From SAR116 cluster bacterium MED-G04 (GTDB lineage Bacteria; Pseudomonadota; Alphaproteobacteria; Puniceispirillales; UBA1172), in contig NTKX01000001.1 of the NCBI GenBank assembly GCA_002457135.1, positions 1 through 64,000 of the forward strand: 64,000 nucleotides of DNA. Direction: 5' to 3'. The notes under the pieces are model-generated. The model was given only the letters and a program-made list of their open reading frames with translations, was not told where the DNA came from and did not search any database. Positions 37,593 through 47,266 of the stretch are shown here, one piece after another. The number at the start of each line of letters is the position of its first letter. Within the stretch, counting starts at the first letter, position 1. The translations under genes and the position numbers were made by a program.

Positions 37593-38054
37593 ATGGCAAC
37601 GATCAAAAAAATGGAACCGATGAAAACCTTGCCGGGCAGCCTGCTGTTCGCCTGCACCCATAACATGGTCCGCTCCCCGATGGCGGAGGCGATGATGAAG
37701 GCGCGGTTCGCGAAACGGATTTTCATTGATAGCTGCGGCATCCATCCCGGAACCATGGACGGGTTCACCGTCAAGGTCATGGAGGAGGTCGGGCTTGATA
37801 TCAGCAGCCATGCACCCAAGAATTTCGATGACCTGCAGGATGACTATTTCGATATGGTGGTCTGCTTTTCGGAGGAATCCTTTGCCATCGCCAGGGAATT
37901 CGCCCGGGGCAAATCCACCGATGTTGAATACTGGCCTGTTTATGACGTTGCGCTGACCAGCGAAAACCAGCAACTCAGGCTCAACGCCTACCGTTATGTC
38001 AGGGATGTTATTACCCGTTATCTCAACGATCGGTTTCCCGATGTTGAGAATTAA
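37593..38054 (+). CDS. Low-molecular-weight phosphotyrosine phosphatase/arsenate reductase-like protein
   Basis: 153 residues. The P-loop FACTHNMVRSPMAEAM holds the CX5R motif (Cys-Thr-His-Asn-Met-Val-Arg) near residue 21. VEYWPVYDVA near the C-terminus carries the general-acid Asp. The fold serves protein-tyrosine dephosphorylation or arsenate reduction; sequence does not decide which. Coupled to UPF0262 in the conserved block. Confidence 0.88.
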   Translation: MATIKKMEPMKTLPGSLLFACTHNMVRSPMAEAMMKARFAKRIFIDSCGIHPGTMDGFTVKVMEEVGLDISSHAPKNFDDLQDDYFDMVVCFSEESFAIAREFARGKSTDVEYWPVYDVALTSENQQLRLNAYRYVRDVITRYLNDRFPDVEN

Positions 38055-38139
38055 ACAGGGTTTTTGCAGAAATTCCTTGACCCTCACTGCTCCATTGGAC
38101 AAAAACAGAAGTCAAATCAACCAGCAAAGCAGGCTTTGA

Positions 38140-38358
38140 ATGGGTAAAGAAGATGTCATTGAGTTTTCCGGCACCGTAACGGAATTGCTCCCTAACGCGA
38201 TGTTCCGTGTCAAGCTGGACAATGACCATGAAGTGCTGGCGCACACCAGTGGCAAGATGCGCAAGAACAGAATTCGCGTGCTGGCCGGGGATAGAGTCAA
38301 TGTCGAGATGACACCCTATGACCTGACCAAGGGCCGGATTACCTTCCGCTTCAAATAA
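38140..38358 (+). CDS. infA: Translation initiation factor IF-1
   Basis: 72 residues, a single OB-fold. [40 protein letters not shown] and RITFRFK are essentially invariant IF-1 blocks. It occupies the ribosomal A-site at initiation. An 85-bp gap upstream may hold its own promoter. Confidence 0.98.
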   Translation: MGKEDVIEFSGTVTELLPNAMFRVKLDNDHEVLAHTSGKMRKNRIRVLAGDRVNVEMTPYDLTKGRITFRFK

Positions 38359-38445
38359 GGTATCCTTTCGCCCGGGCGTGATGCACCATGACCGGTCTGC
38401 TCAGGTCGAGGGGCAACAGCCCGGATAACCTCTTTTGGGGGAGCC
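38359..38445 (+). other. GC-rich structured leader between infA and maf
   Basis: Several short inverted repeats (CGCCCGGGCG at about 38371; AGGT...GGGGC...GCCC...ACCT at 38405-38432) could fold into RNA hairpins ahead of the maf ribosome site GGGGGAG. No riboswitch family was recognised. Confidence 0.3.
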
Positions 38446-39075
38446 ATGGCCAATACCAATCCCCAGTTTGTGCTGGCTTCGGCCTCACCGCGTCGGCTTG
38501 ACCTTCTGGCCAGCATTGGCATTACCCCTGATTGCGTTGACCCTGCCGATATTGACGAAACCCCATCAAGGGCAGAACTGCCCGCACGTTATGCCGAACG
38601 CATGGCACTGGAAAAATGCCGGGCCGTGACGGCGCGGCATCCCGATGCGCTGGTTCTGGCGGCTGATACCGTTGTCGCCGCAGGTCGCAGGATCCTTGGC
38701 AAGCCTGGCAATGACGATGAGGCAAGGGCGTTCCTCGCCCTCCTGTCGGGTCGCCGCCACCGCGTCATGACCGCCATTGCGCTTGCGATCCCCGGGCGTG
38801 ATCATCCCTCAACAAGGCTGGTTACCAGCTCGGTCAGGCTGATGCGGTTGAGCCATCATGACATCGATGCCTATATCGCAACCCATGAATGGCAGGGCAA
38901 GGCCGGGGGCTACGCCATTCAGGGGCAGGCCGCGCGGTTTGTGGCCTGGATGGATGGGTCCTACACCGCGATTGTCGGCCTGCCGGTGCATGAGGTCGCC
39001 ATGCTGCTCAAGGGTGCCGGGTATAAGGGTTCCGGGTATAAGGGTGCCGGGTACCAATTCGGTTCAGGTGAATAA
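38446..39075 (+). CDS. maf: Maf-family nucleoside triphosphate pyrophosphatase
   Basis: 209 residues. VLASASPRRLDLLASIG at the N-terminus, EKCRAV, LVLAADTVVA and GKAGGYAIQGQAARFV match the YhdE-type (dTTP/UTP) branch of Maf, which clears non-canonical or excess nucleotides. The C-terminus ends in KGAGYKGSGYKGAGY, an in-frame 15-bp triplication absent from the family. Its TAA overlaps the next ATG (TAATG). Confidence 0.93.
   Translation: MANTNPQFVLASASPRRLDLLASIGITPDCVDPADIDETPSRAELPARYAERMALEKCRAVTARHPDALVLAADTVVAAGRRILGKPGNDDEARAFLALLSGRRHRVMTAIALAIPGRDHPSTRLVTSSVRLMRLSHHDIDAYIATHEWQGKAGGYAIQGQAARFVAWMDGSYTAIVGLPVHEVAMLLKGAGYKGSGYKGAGYQFGSGE
39009..39053. repeat. 15-bp tandem repeat, three copies, at the maf 3' end
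   Basis: AAGGGTGCCGGGTAT, AAGGGTTCCGGGTAT and AAGGGTGCCGGGTAC, each coding for KG(A/S)GY. Confidence 0.9.
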
Positions 39076-40316
39076 TGGCAGGGCGCGTTATCCTCACCGA
39101 TGAGTGGGCCTATGACCGCCGCGCCGCCGTGCTGGACCAGGGCAGGCTGATAGCCTTTTTCAACGACAATGCCTTTGATGATACGCCTCGCCCCGGGGCC
39201 GTGGTGGCGGTGCGTGTTGCCCGCGTTTTTCCTGATCGTGACCGGATCAGTGCTGATCTGGACGGGATACCCGCCAGCCTCAGGCTGGGGCGGCGGCAGG
39301 CCCCGTCACCGGGGCAGGTGATCCTGGCCACGGTGACAGCCGAACCGAGGGAGGGTAAACCCCTGCAATTGCGGCAGGGCTACTTTATTGAACATCGCTG
39401 GTTTCTGGCGGATAGCACGGCTGGCGGGTTGCGCTTGTCGCAACGCCTTAGGCAAGGCGGGTTCACGCCCCCGGAAGGCCTTGAGCCATCGTCATGCCAG
39501 ATCACGTTGCGGCTGGGGGCAGCGTCAGCACCACCAGATACGTTGATGGAGGAAATCCGCATTGCCGAAGACAGGATCAGGGCGATCAAGGCGATGCCCG
39601 CCCTCAAACCCGGGGTGATTGATAACGGCCCCGATGCCATCACCACCGCCCGTCAGGCCTTTCCTGATGCTGAACCTGTCCCGGGTGATGACAGCACCGC
39701 ATGGCTTCAGGCCGGGGTCGATGAGCAGCTTGAGGCGGCATTGCGCCCCCGGGTTGATCTTGGTGGTGGCGGTATCCTCCATGTCAGCACCCCGCCCGGT
39801 GCCGCTGTCTTTGATGGTGATAGCGGCGATGGTGACATGACGCTGAGGGCGCTGGCCGCAGCGATGGTTCCCGCGATTGCCCGGGCCCTGGTGTTGCGCC
39901 GGATCAGCGGGCCGGTGGTTGCCGATTTCCCGAGGCTCAATCCCGCTGATCGCAGGGCAATCGGTGCCAACATGGTTGAGGCGGTAGAGCATGACCCGCT
40001 GCGCCCCCAATGCCACGGGTTTGAGCCGGGCGGGCTTTACACCATGACCCGGCCATGGCGCTGGCGGCCGCTGGCTGACCTTATGGCGGGTGATGACCGG
40101 CGGCTTGGCCTTGATGCGTTGAGGCTGGCGCGCGCTGCTGCTGGCGGTCATGACATGGCCCCTGCCATCAGGGTTCCGGCAAGCGTTCTAGCCTGGCTTG
40201 AGGGGGAGGGGGCAGCGGCGCGTCTTGCCGCACTCAAATCACTTGCCATCAGCCCGCGTTTCCTTTCTGATGAGGGAATCAGCCGTCCTGTAAGGGATGA
40301 AACCGCCCTTTCTTAG
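39075..40316 (+). CDS. Ribonuclease E/G-like protein, short form
   Basis: 413 residues. An S1-like N-terminal part ([20 protein letters not shown]) is followed by the catalytic part. The two acidic positions expected in RNase E/G are recognisable in [12 protein letters not shown] and [10 protein letters not shown]. Homology is weaker than usual: the CPxC zinc-link motif of RNase E/G is missing, and only one Cys (RPQCHG) is seen nearby. It sits in the conserved spot between maf and yacG, where alphaproteobacteria carry an RNase G-like gene. Activity on RNA is likely but not shown; dimer linkage by zinc seems lost. Confidence 0.8.
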   Translation: MAGRVILTDEWAYDRRAAVLDQGRLIAFFNDNAFDDTPRPGAVVAVRVARVFPDRDRISADLDGIPASLRLGRRQAPSPGQVILATVTAEPREGKPLQLRQGYFIEHRWFLADSTAGGLRLSQRLRQGGFTPPEGLEPSSCQITLRLGAASAPPDTLMEEIRIAEDRIRAIKAMPALKPGVIDNGPDAITTARQAFPDAEPVPGDDSTAWLQAGVDEQLEAALRPRVDLGGGGILHVSTPPGAAVFDGDSGDGDMTLRALAAAMVPAIARALVLRRISGPVVADFPRLNPADRRAIGANMVEAVEHDPLRPQCHGFEPGGLYTMTRPWRWRPLADLMAGDDRRLGLDALRLARAAAGGHDMAPAIRVPASVLAWLEGEGAAARLAALKSLAISPRFLSDEGISRPVRDETALS

Positions 40317-40327
40317 AGGAGCCAGCG

Positions 40328-40555
40328 ATGACTGCATCATGCCCGACTTGTGGTGCGGCCCCGACAGGGGACCATAAACCGTTCTGTTCACGCCGCTGTG
40401 CGCAGGCTGATCTCGGCCGCTGGCTTTCAGGGCAATACGCGGTGCCAGCAGAAGAAGAACCCGACAGTGCCGATCTGGAGGCCCTCGAAGCCGCCATCAC
40501 CGAAGCCGTTGAAGATGGCCGCGTTGTTCCGGGTGATTTCGTGCGCCGTAAATAG
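40328..40555 (+). CDS. yacG: YacG-type zinc protein, DNA gyrase inhibitor family
   Basis: 75 residues. The Cys4 zinc site is CPTCG...FCSRRC at residues ~5-25, followed by [14 protein letters not shown], the family signature. E. coli YacG binds GyrB and blocks gyrase. It closes the murA-yacG block and lies 126 bp before tRNA-Phe. Confidence 0.94.
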   Translation: MTASCPTCGAAPTGDHKPFCSRRCAQADLGRWLSGQYAVPAEEEPDSADLEALEAAITEAVEDGRVVPGDFVRRK

Positions 40556-40680
40556 CCCCCTCATCAAGCCAGCATCACCCACTGAAAATTTGGCTTTTTG
40601 CGCATCCGATGCTGGACAGGCGGCGGGAAATTGGCTATTCCGATATCTCACGCGGCGTTGAAATTGCTCAATGCCCCGAT

Positions 40681-40756
40681 GCCCAGGTAGCTCAGTTGGT
40701 AGAGCAGCGGATTGAAAATCCGCGTGTCGGTGGTTCGAATCCGCCCCTGGGCACCA
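40681..40756 (+). tRNA. tRNA-Phe (anticodon GAA)
   Basis: Acceptor GCCCAGG pairs with CCTGGGC. D-arm AGCTCAGTTGGTAGAGC, anticodon arm CGGAT-TGAAA-ATCCG region with GAA, T-arm GGTTCGAATCC, discriminator A and CCA encoded. Its last 16 bases are repeated exactly at 47526-47541. Confidence 0.97.
40741..40756 (+). repeat. Putative attachment site, left copy (3' end of tRNA-Phe)
   Basis: CCGCCCCTGGGCACCA, the T-stem/acceptor/CCA end of tRNA-Phe. An identical 16-mer at 47526-47541 closes the far side of the transporter operon; both are followed by similar TTCC...AAAG sequence. Confidence 0.65.
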
Positions 40757-40923
40757 TTTTCCAAAGTTTCAAGCTTCTCGGGCTGTGGTTCAAGTGACTG
40801 TTTCCAAACGATGAACGTTCGGAATGGAGGGTGATGTTCTAGGGCGCGATCTTATAGCGTCCCGGGGTCACTTTCGTTTATTCTCATAACATTGGATGGA
40901 GGGAGCCAGATCAGGATCCCTGT

Positions 40924-41913
40924 TTATGCGGGCAGTGTTGCCCAGTGATGGCAGGCTACGCTATGGCCGGCTTCATCCTGTTGCATCATTGGCGGTGTTG
41001 ATATGCAGAGCGCGGTTGCGTGCGGGCAACGGGTATGGATACGGCATCCTTCTGGAGGCGCGGCGACGGATGGTATTTCCCCTTCGATCAGGTTGGGTTC
41101 CAGCTTTTGATCAAGATCAAGGCTTGGGACAGATGCCAGCAAAGCCTTGGTATAGGGGTGGCGCGGCATCGCAAACAGCGATTTTTTGGGTGCTATCTCA
41201 ACAATCTGTCCCAGATACATCACCGCAACAACATCACAGACATGGGCAACCACGCTCAGATCATGGGAGATAAAAAAGAAAGTCAGCCCTTTCGAGGATT
41301 GAATGGATTTAAGCAGGTTGAGAATATCCGCTTGCGTCGAGACATCAAGGGCGGCGACGCTTTCATCAGCGATAATCAGCTCAGGTTCGGAAACAAGGGC
41401 GCGAGCAATAGCTATGCGTTGTCGCTGACCGCCGGAAAATGCATGGGGAAATCGGCGCAGGTGTTCGAGGTTCAGGCGGCATTGCCTGGCGATCTCACGG
41501 ACTTTCTGATCAGTTTCCTCCCGCGATTGCGCCAGACCCATAACCTCGAGAGGTTCTGCGATGATATCACGGATCGTCATTCGCGGATTGAGGGATGAAT
41601 AAGGGTCCTGAAAAATCATTTGTGCAGATTTGCGGTAATCTTTCAGGGCCTGACCCTTCAGGCTTGCAACCTCCAGAGGGGTGTCCGTGATATGTGATGT
41701 GATCCGGCCACCGCTGATGGGGGCGGCTTGCAACAGCGCTTTGCCCAAAGTAGATTTGCCCGAGCCAGATTCACCAACCAGCCCAAAGAATTGCCCTTTT
41801 TTAATCTGCAGGGAAATATCGGACAGCACCTCAATCTTCTGGCGCGCACCAAAAAGACTGCTGCCAATCTGATAGCTTACGCTGAGATTATCAATGTCGA
41901 TTAACGCGCTCAT
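40924..41913 (-). CDS. Peptide-type ABC transporter ATP-binding protein (DppF/OppF-like)
   Basis: 329 residues. Walker [13 protein letters not shown], signature FSGGQRQRIAIARAL, Walker B ELIIADESVAALD, and the C-terminal oligopeptide/dipeptide extension GCRIHTRCPHATALC. It powers import of peptides or similar solutes with the neighbouring ATPase, two permeases and binding protein. Its ATG overlaps the stop of the other ATPase (ATGA). Last gene of the operon, 167 bp from tRNA-Phe. Confidence 0.95.
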   Translation of the reverse strand: MSALIDIDNLSVSYQIGSSLFGARQKIEVLSDISLQIKKGQFFGLVGESGSGKSTLGKALLQAAPISGGRITSHITDTPLEVASLKGQALKDYRKSAQMIFQDPYSSLNPRMTIRDIIAEPLEVMGLAQSREETDQKVREIARQCRLNLEHLRRFPHAFSGGQRQRIAIARALVSEPELIIADESVAALDVSTQADILNLLKSIQSSKGLTFFFISHDLSVVAHVCDVVAVMYLGQIVEIAPKKSLFAMPRHPYTKALLASVPSLDLDQKLEPNLIEGEIPSVAAPPEGCRIHTRCPHATALCISTPPMMQQDEAGHSVACHHWATLPA

Positions 41914-42941
41914 GATACCAATACCTGTTCTGATGCTGAGGGCGATAATAAATGGCAGCTTGTGTTATGGGCATCTTCGTCTGTGGGGTCCTGACCGGCC
42001 ACGCCAATCACCGGTGGTTTTTGCGTATCGCAGAGGCCCTTGATGGCATGAGCGCATCTGGTATGGAAAACACAGCCCTGCGGCCGCTCAAGGGGCGAGG
42101 GCAGATCGCCCGATAGTGGCGTTAACGGGTCTTCGAAATGATCAAGGGACGGCCGAGAATTTATCAGGCCCTGAGTATAGGGATGCTGGGGTGATGTGAT
42201 GACATCCCGAGTGGTACCCTGTTCGACAATACGGCCCAGATACATCACCGCTACCCGATCGGCGGTTTGCGCAATCACGCCCAGATCATGAGTGATCAAA
42301 ATGACCGACATATCAAATTCGGCAACCAGATCTTTGATCAGTGCCAGCACCTGAGCCTGGATGGTGACATCGAGGGCTGTGGTCGGCTCGTCCGCAATAA
42401 GCAATTTGGGCCGCGTTGACAGGGCCATGGCGATCATGGCGCGTTGGCGCATGCCCCCCGATAATTCAAAGGAAAACTGATTAAATCGCAACTCAGGATC
42501 GGGTATCCCGACCCGGGATAGAATTTCAATAGACCGGGCCTTGGCGGTGGTTTTATCCAGATCAGTGTGGATCAGCAATTGTTCCACCATCTGTTTGCCA
42601 ATTTTAACCGCTGGCGCAAAGCTGGCCATAGGTTCCTGAAAGATCATGGAAATCGAATGCCCGCGCACAAGACGCAAATCCTTAACATGGGACAGGGAGG
42701 CAATATCCACCGGGCCATCATCTGTTTCCAGGATGAGCCGGCTTTCAGGGCTGATCTGACTATTACGGCCGTTCAGCATCATCAGTGACTTGGTTGATAC
42801 CGATTTGCCAGATCCGGATTCGCCGACAATACCCAAAATTTCACCACGTCGAACGTCAAAACTGACATCCTCAACGGCGGTGATCTGCCCTTCATCGGTA
42901 TTAAAATATATCGTTAAATCTTTCACAGAGAGCAGAGGCAT
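41910..42941 (-). CDS. Peptide-type ABC transporter ATP-binding protein (DppD/OppD-like)
   Basis: 343 residues. Walker [14 protein letters not shown], signature [16 protein letters not shown], Walker [15 protein letters not shown] and the C-terminal extension [16 protein letters not shown]. Works as a pair with the downstream ATPase. The ATG touches the upstream permease stop (TAATG), so the operon is translationally coupled. Confidence 0.95.
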   Translation of the reverse strand: MPLLSVKDLTIYFNTDEGQITAVEDVSFDVRRGEILGIVGESGSGKSVSTKSLMMLNGRNSQISPESRLILETDDGPVDIASLSHVKDLRLVRGHSISMIFQEPMASFAPAVKIGKQMVEQLLIHTDLDKTTAKARSIEILSRVGIPDPELRFNQFSFELSGGMRQRAMIAMALSTRPKLLIADEPTTALDVTIQAQVLALIKDLVAEFDMSVILITHDLGVIAQTADRVAVMYLGRIVEQGTTRDVITSPQHPYTQGLINSRPSLDHFEDPLTPLSGDLPSPLERPQGCVFHTRCAHAIKGLCDTQKPPVIGVAGQDPTDEDAHNTSCHLLSPSASEQVLVS

Positions 42942-44134
42942 TATTTTGTCTCCGAATAGGGGTCAGCGGCATCAGCAAGGCCATCACCGACGTAAACAAA
43001 GCTCAAAACCAAGGCAATGAAGAACACAACCGGAATAAAATACCATTGGTAGTTCAGCAGCACGTCAGCATTCGTAACGCTCTGGAGCATGACCCCTAGT
43101 GAATTCACCGGATCACGCAAGCCAAGCCCGATGAAACTCAGTCCGGTTTCGAGCAACACCATATAAGGGAAGGTGATGATCAAATCGACAATGATATAAC
43201 CGGTGAAACTGGGCAGAAGATGCCGGGTTACGATGTGGAAAGAGGAGGCGCCGCATAACTGGGCCGCCAGGACATAATCCTGTGTACGTTCGGTCAAGAG
43301 ATGGGTGCGCACGCGCCGCGCCAAAGTTGGCCAGCTAACAAATCCCAAAATCGTGGCAATGACGAAAAACCGTGTCTCGGAACTCCATTCGTCAGGAATA
43401 AACGCCGCGATCGCCATGAATAGAGGGATCGCCGGAACTGTCCTGATCGCGTCGGTTATCATCTGGGTGATGGAGTCAAACAGCCCACCATAGAAGCCGG
43501 AAAACCCGCCGATCAAAAGCGCCAGGAAAAAGGAAATAAAGACACCGATTGCCCCTACGGACAGCGAGGTGTAAATCGCGTGCAACGTTCGTGAGAAAAT
43601 ATCCTTGCCTGTCGCGTCAGTCCCAAAAATATGCACCATACCGTCTTTGGCACCAAAAAGATGGCGGTCCAGAACAACGCCCGGCAGTGCGATATCAAAG
43701 CTGTCCCCGGGTAGATTGATCTCAAGATCAAAAACAGTGTATTGCCAGCTTTCAGGGAAAAAAGTCACATAGATGCGCTTGTCCGGGTTCACTTCGGTGA
43801 CCCAGCGGAAGTTGGTTTTGATTGATCGTGTCCGCTCGACGGCGTGGATAAATGGCCGGGCAGAACAGCCGTTATGATCACAAAACATCGGCACTTGAGG
43901 GGCGCCGTTCAGGTAATCTTTATTGCGCCCTGCAATTGTCGGATCATAGGGCGACAGGAAAGGCGAAAACAAACCGATCAGAATAAAGAACAGCAGAAAA
44001 TACAGCGAGGCCATGGCCGACCGTTTGCGCTTGAAGCGGGACCAGACCAGCTGCATTTGAGAGGCCGAGTAATAGCGTTCAATATCGTCTGCTATGGGGA
44101 CATGGGGTTTGGTATCAGGTGCGGGTGTCAACAT
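42941..44134 (-). CDS. Peptide-type ABC transporter permease (DppC/YejE-like)
   Basis: 397 residues, longer than the usual ~300. After the first helix (SLYFLLFFILIGLFSPFLS) comes a ~110-residue extracytoplasmic insert with two Cys (MFCDHNGCSAR), then the membrane core. HIFGTDATGKDIFSR precedes the transport helices, and the cytoplasmic EAA-type loop DYVLAAQLCGASSFHIVTRH contacts the ATPase. The long insert recalls YejE-like permeases. Ribosome site GAGG near ATG 44134. Confidence 0.93.
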   Translation of the reverse strand: MLTPAPDTKPHVPIADDIERYYSASQMQLVWSRFKRKRSAMASLYFLLFFILIGLFSPFLSPYDPTIAGRNKDYLNGAPQVPMFCDHNGCSARPFIHAVERTRSIKTNFRWVTEVNPDKRIYVTFFPESWQYTVFDLEINLPGDSFDIALPGVVLDRHLFGAKDGMVHIFGTDATGKDIFSRTLHAIYTSLSVGAIGVFISFFLALLIGGFSGFYGGLFDSITQMITDAIRTVPAIPLFMAIAAFIPDEWSSETRFFVIATILGFVSWPTLARRVRTHLLTERTQDYVLAAQLCGASSFHIVTRHLLPSFTGYIIVDLIITFPYMVLLETGLSFIGLGLRDPVNSLGVMLQSVTNADVLLNYQWYFIPVVFFIALVLSFVYVGDGLADAADPYSETK

Positions 44135-44143
44135 AAGCCTCGC

Positions 44144-45148
44144 TTAAATCATAATGCCTTTGCGGATGCGCGGGTCGAGCGCAGCAAGCAAAATATCAGA
44201 TAGTAAATTGACCGCCACGATGGAGGCCGTCAGCAGAAAGATGATCGCACCGGCCAATTGCTGGTCATTTGACCGTGCCAAGGCTTCTATCAACAGCGCT
44301 CCGGCATCGGTCAGGGTCAGGATCAGGGCAATGATGGGCAATTCATTGAAGATGCGGTTGAGGTCAAACCCCAGAGAATTAAAAATAGGGTTGAGCGAAT
44401 GCCGCGCCGGATAACGGATCAGCAAGGCCCAGCCCGTAACACCCCGAGCCTTGGCCGCGGTGACGTAAAGTTTGCCCAGTTCGTCCGAAACCAGCGCACG
44501 AACAGTCTGAAGCGCAAACGCCGTAGCCGACCAGCCAAGAATGAAAATGGGCAGCCAGACATGGCCGAGGAAATCCATGAAGCGCGCCATCGACCAGGGC
44601 GCATCACGATAATCTTCCGAAAACAGCCCTGTCATCGAATTGCCAAAATAGACGGTTGAAAACAGCATGATGCACAGTGCCAACAGAAAATTGGGCATGG
44701 CCAGGCCAAAGTAGCTCACAAAACTGAGGGTGTTTCTCAAAAATCTGTTTTCTGATGCGGCTGCCATGATGCCAACGGGCAAAGCAATCACATAAGCAAA
44801 TACCAGTGATGCCAGACAGATAGCAAGACTGAGTAAAAATTTCTCACCCAGAAGCTGGCTGATCTCAACGCGCAAAATACAACTGCGGCCAAATTCCAAC
44901 TGAAACGCATTAACAAGCCATTTCCCCCAGCGTTCAACAAAGGGGCGGTCAAGTCCGAGACGCACTCGTTCGGCTTCAATATCTTCAACGGAAATCCCGC
45001 TGCCTTGGGTGTTTTTAAACGCCAGATAGCGTTCGGCGCAATCGCCGGGCACCAGTTCCATCAATGAAAAAACGATAAAAGAAACGATCACCAGAGTGGT
45101 GAATGCCAAGAAAAGGCGCGTTGCGATGAAACTTCCAAATTGCTTCAT
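44144..45148 (-). CDS. Peptide-type ABC transporter permease (DppB-like)
   Basis: 334 residues, six helices. The N-terminal helix FLAFTTLVIVSFIVFSLMEL is followed by the family loop ELVPGDCAERY; the EAA-type loop is LYVTAAKARGVTGWALLIRY. It pairs with the next permease. A 78-bp gap separates it from the binding-protein gene upstream. Confidence 0.93.
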   Translation of the reverse strand: MKQFGSFIATRLFLAFTTLVIVSFIVFSLMELVPGDCAERYLAFKNTQGSGISVEDIEAERVRLGLDRPFVERWGKWLVNAFQLEFGRSCILRVEISQLLGEKFLLSLAICLASLVFAYVIALPVGIMAAASENRFLRNTLSFVSYFGLAMPNFLLALCIMLFSTVYFGNSMTGLFSEDYRDAPWSMARFMDFLGHVWLPIFILGWSATAFALQTVRALVSDELGKLYVTAAKARGVTGWALLIRYPARHSLNPIFNSLGFDLNRIFNELPIIALILTLTDAGALLIEALARSNDQQLAGAIIFLLTASIVAVNLLSDILLAALDPRIRKGIMI

Positions 45149-45226
45149 ATTGTTATGTTGTTTGCCCTGTTATTGGAATACGGACAAGCATGGATTATGC
45201 TTGTCCGTATTTGATTAATGGGTTCT

Positions 45227-47266
45227 TCAGTTTTCCAGCGACCACTGTGTTGGACGATATGGGTATGTCCGGTAATACTCGTAAGACGCTGTCTTGAAGT
45301 CAGCAAAATTCTTCAGAGCATTGCGGTGGTAGATTGGTGCAGATGCCTTGACCGTACCGATGAACAGCAGGTTGGATGCCATCTTTTCAACCATCTTCGC
45401 CCCGATTTCAGCAGCCTCGGGAGAACCCGGTGTGGCTGACTGAAACGCGTTGATGTCCTTGATCAAGTCCATGGCATAGGCTGGAGGTTCTACACCTTTG
45501 GCACCGTTCGAATCGATGTATTCAGCCCAAAGCATCGCAACACGGTGGCCAAAGTAGTTTTCATAAGGAGGCACCCACAACTCGTTATTGCCAAGCACGA
45601 TTGCAATCGGCTGTCCCTTTTCCCACATGCCAACATCCAGCTTGTTGGATGACTGCGCAGAGCGGTATTCATCAGGGGTAACTTCCTTGACGGTGGTTTT
45701 GATACCAACTTCAGCCCAGCTCTGTGCAACCAGTTCAACAACCTGACCAGCGATGCCCTGTGTGGAGAACTGCATGTTCAGAACAAACTGGTCGCCGTTT
45801 GGAAGCTCACGGAAACCATCACCATCCGTATCCTTCATGCCAACGCTATCAAGCAGGGCCCTGGATTCTGACGGGTTGTATTCGGTCGCATATTTCAGCC
45901 ATTTCGGGTCGGCAAAACTTGGTGCCGGTGAAAACCCGATATACTGGGTGATTTCACCCTGGCCAAAGAAAGCGACTTCGTTGATCTCATTCCGGTTGAT
46001 GGCATGCGACATCGCTTTGCGGAAGTTCAGATCACCAAAGACTTTACGCTTTTCCGTATCTTCTGATGTCAGGTTGAATGAAAACGCAGGCGCTGAAATC
46101 TGGGGGCGCAGGTCAACGGTGAAATCACCCTTTTCCTGATTTTCCAGCAGCAACGGAGCATCCGCCAACTGCAATGACTGGGCTTTATAATCCACTTCAG
46201 CATTAACCAGTTTCAAAAGGCGAACCTGATTGTCGTTGATGAAGAGTTCATTTTGCTCAGCGATGTAAGGCAACTGGTTGCCTTGTGTGTCCACCTGGAA
46301 AAAGTAAGGGTTGGCCACATAGTGACGGCCTTCGGTTGATTCCTTCACCACGATATGTGACTCCAGCGTTGGCACGGTATGCGCAGGAAGCTGGGCCAGT
46401 TTGTCCGGGTTGTTCAGCATCGGGGTGCTGGTATCGGTCCAGTCAGAGCTGCCGTAATAGGCTTTGATAACTTCATAACCGGTTTCAAAACCAGCGGCTT
46501 TCGCCAAAGCATCGGCGTTTGAATTGATGGCCGGGTGAAACTGGCCAAGGAAATGCTTAGGCTGGAAGCCTTGCGCATATGATGTCGCGAAATGCGCAAG
46601 AAGACCCGGCTTTGGTGACGGCAGGTTGAAAACAACGGTTGTCTCATCCGGGGTTTCAACGGTCATAACTTCGCCCGCAACCAGGACATAATCCTTTGGC
46701 TTTTCGAATACGTTCTTATCCATTGACAGATGATCGTACCAGAATTTCACGTCCGCCGAAGTAAAAGGGGCGCCATCTGACCACTTGTGGCCTTTGCGCA
46801 GGAAGAACGTCAATTGTGTGTAATCATCATTCCATTTCCAACCCTTGGCAACGTTGGGAACAATGGTCTGCAGGTCATCAGCGTAACGAACCAGATTGAC
46901 GTGGCGTGTTGAAAGGAAGTCTGATGTGCCGGCTTCGTTGGCATTGGACAAGGCGCGCATTGTGCCGCCATGGGCGCCAATCTTTTGGTAAGGGGCAACA
47001 ACCAGAGGTTCAGCCGGCAGACGTTCCGCCAAAGAGGGCAGATCACCATTGCCCATGATCTGGCCGTTCAGGGCAGCCATTTCGGAATTGGCTGACATGG
47101 TCAGAGAGCAGTTTGCCAGTGTTTCGAATTCTGCAAGTTCGTATTGCTGAGGGTATTGACCTGCGCCAACGCCCTTTGAGTCAGCAACAGTAACGGCTGG
47201 GCAATTTGCCATTGCCGTGGAGCTCAAAAGCGCCATCGACACAGCCATAAGTGCAATCTTTTTCAT
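45227..47266 (-). CDS. Periplasmic solute-binding protein of a peptide-type ABC transporter (family 5)
   Basis: 679 residues, larger than the usual 500-550. Signal peptide MKKIALMAVSMALLSSTAMA. A ~55-residue N-terminal extension with two Cys precedes the SBP_bac_5 fold: KWNDDYTQLTFFLRKGHKWS, GAPFTSADVKFWYD and RKAMSHAINRNEIN are family marks. Start ATG 47266 has AGAGGA upstream. First gene of the five-gene operon. Substrate unknown; peptides, modified sugars or other solutes are all possible for this class. Confidence 0.93.
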   Translation of the reverse strand: MKKIALMAVSMALLSSTAMANCPAVTVADSKGVGAGQYPQQYELAEFETLANCSLTMSANSEMAALNGQIMGNGDLPSLAERLPAEPLVVAPYQKIGAHGGTMRALSNANEAGTSDFLSTRHVNLVRYADDLQTIVPNVAKGWKWNDDYTQLTFFLRKGHKWSDGAPFTSADVKFWYDHLSMDKNVFEKPKDYVLVAGEVMTVETPDETTVVFNLPSPKPGLLAHFATSYAQGFQPKHFLGQFHPAINSNADALAKAAGFETGYEVIKAYYGSSDWTDTSTPMLNNPDKLAQLPAHTVPTLESHIVVKESTEGRHYVANPYFFQVDTQGNQLPYIAEQNELFINDNQVRLLKLVNAEVDYKAQSLQLADAPLLLENQEKGDFTVDLRPQISAPAFSFNLTSEDTEKRKVFGDLNFRKAMSHAINRNEINEVAFFGQGEITQYIGFSPAPSFADPKWLKYATEYNPSESRALLDSVGMKDTDGDGFRELPNGDQFVLNMQFSTQGIAGQVVELVAQSWAEVGIKTTVKEVTPDEYRSAQSSNKLDVGMWEKGQPIAIVLGNNELWVPPYENYFGHRVAMLWAEYIDSNGAKGVEPPAYAMDLIKDINAFQSATPGSPEAAEIGAKMVEKMASNLLFIGTVKASAPIYHRNALKNFADFKTASYEYYRTYPYRPTQWSLEN

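Noticed and set aside
38359-38445. SAM or cobalamin riboswitch before maf
   Set aside because: The conserved cores of these families are not present and the downstream gene is not a usual target.
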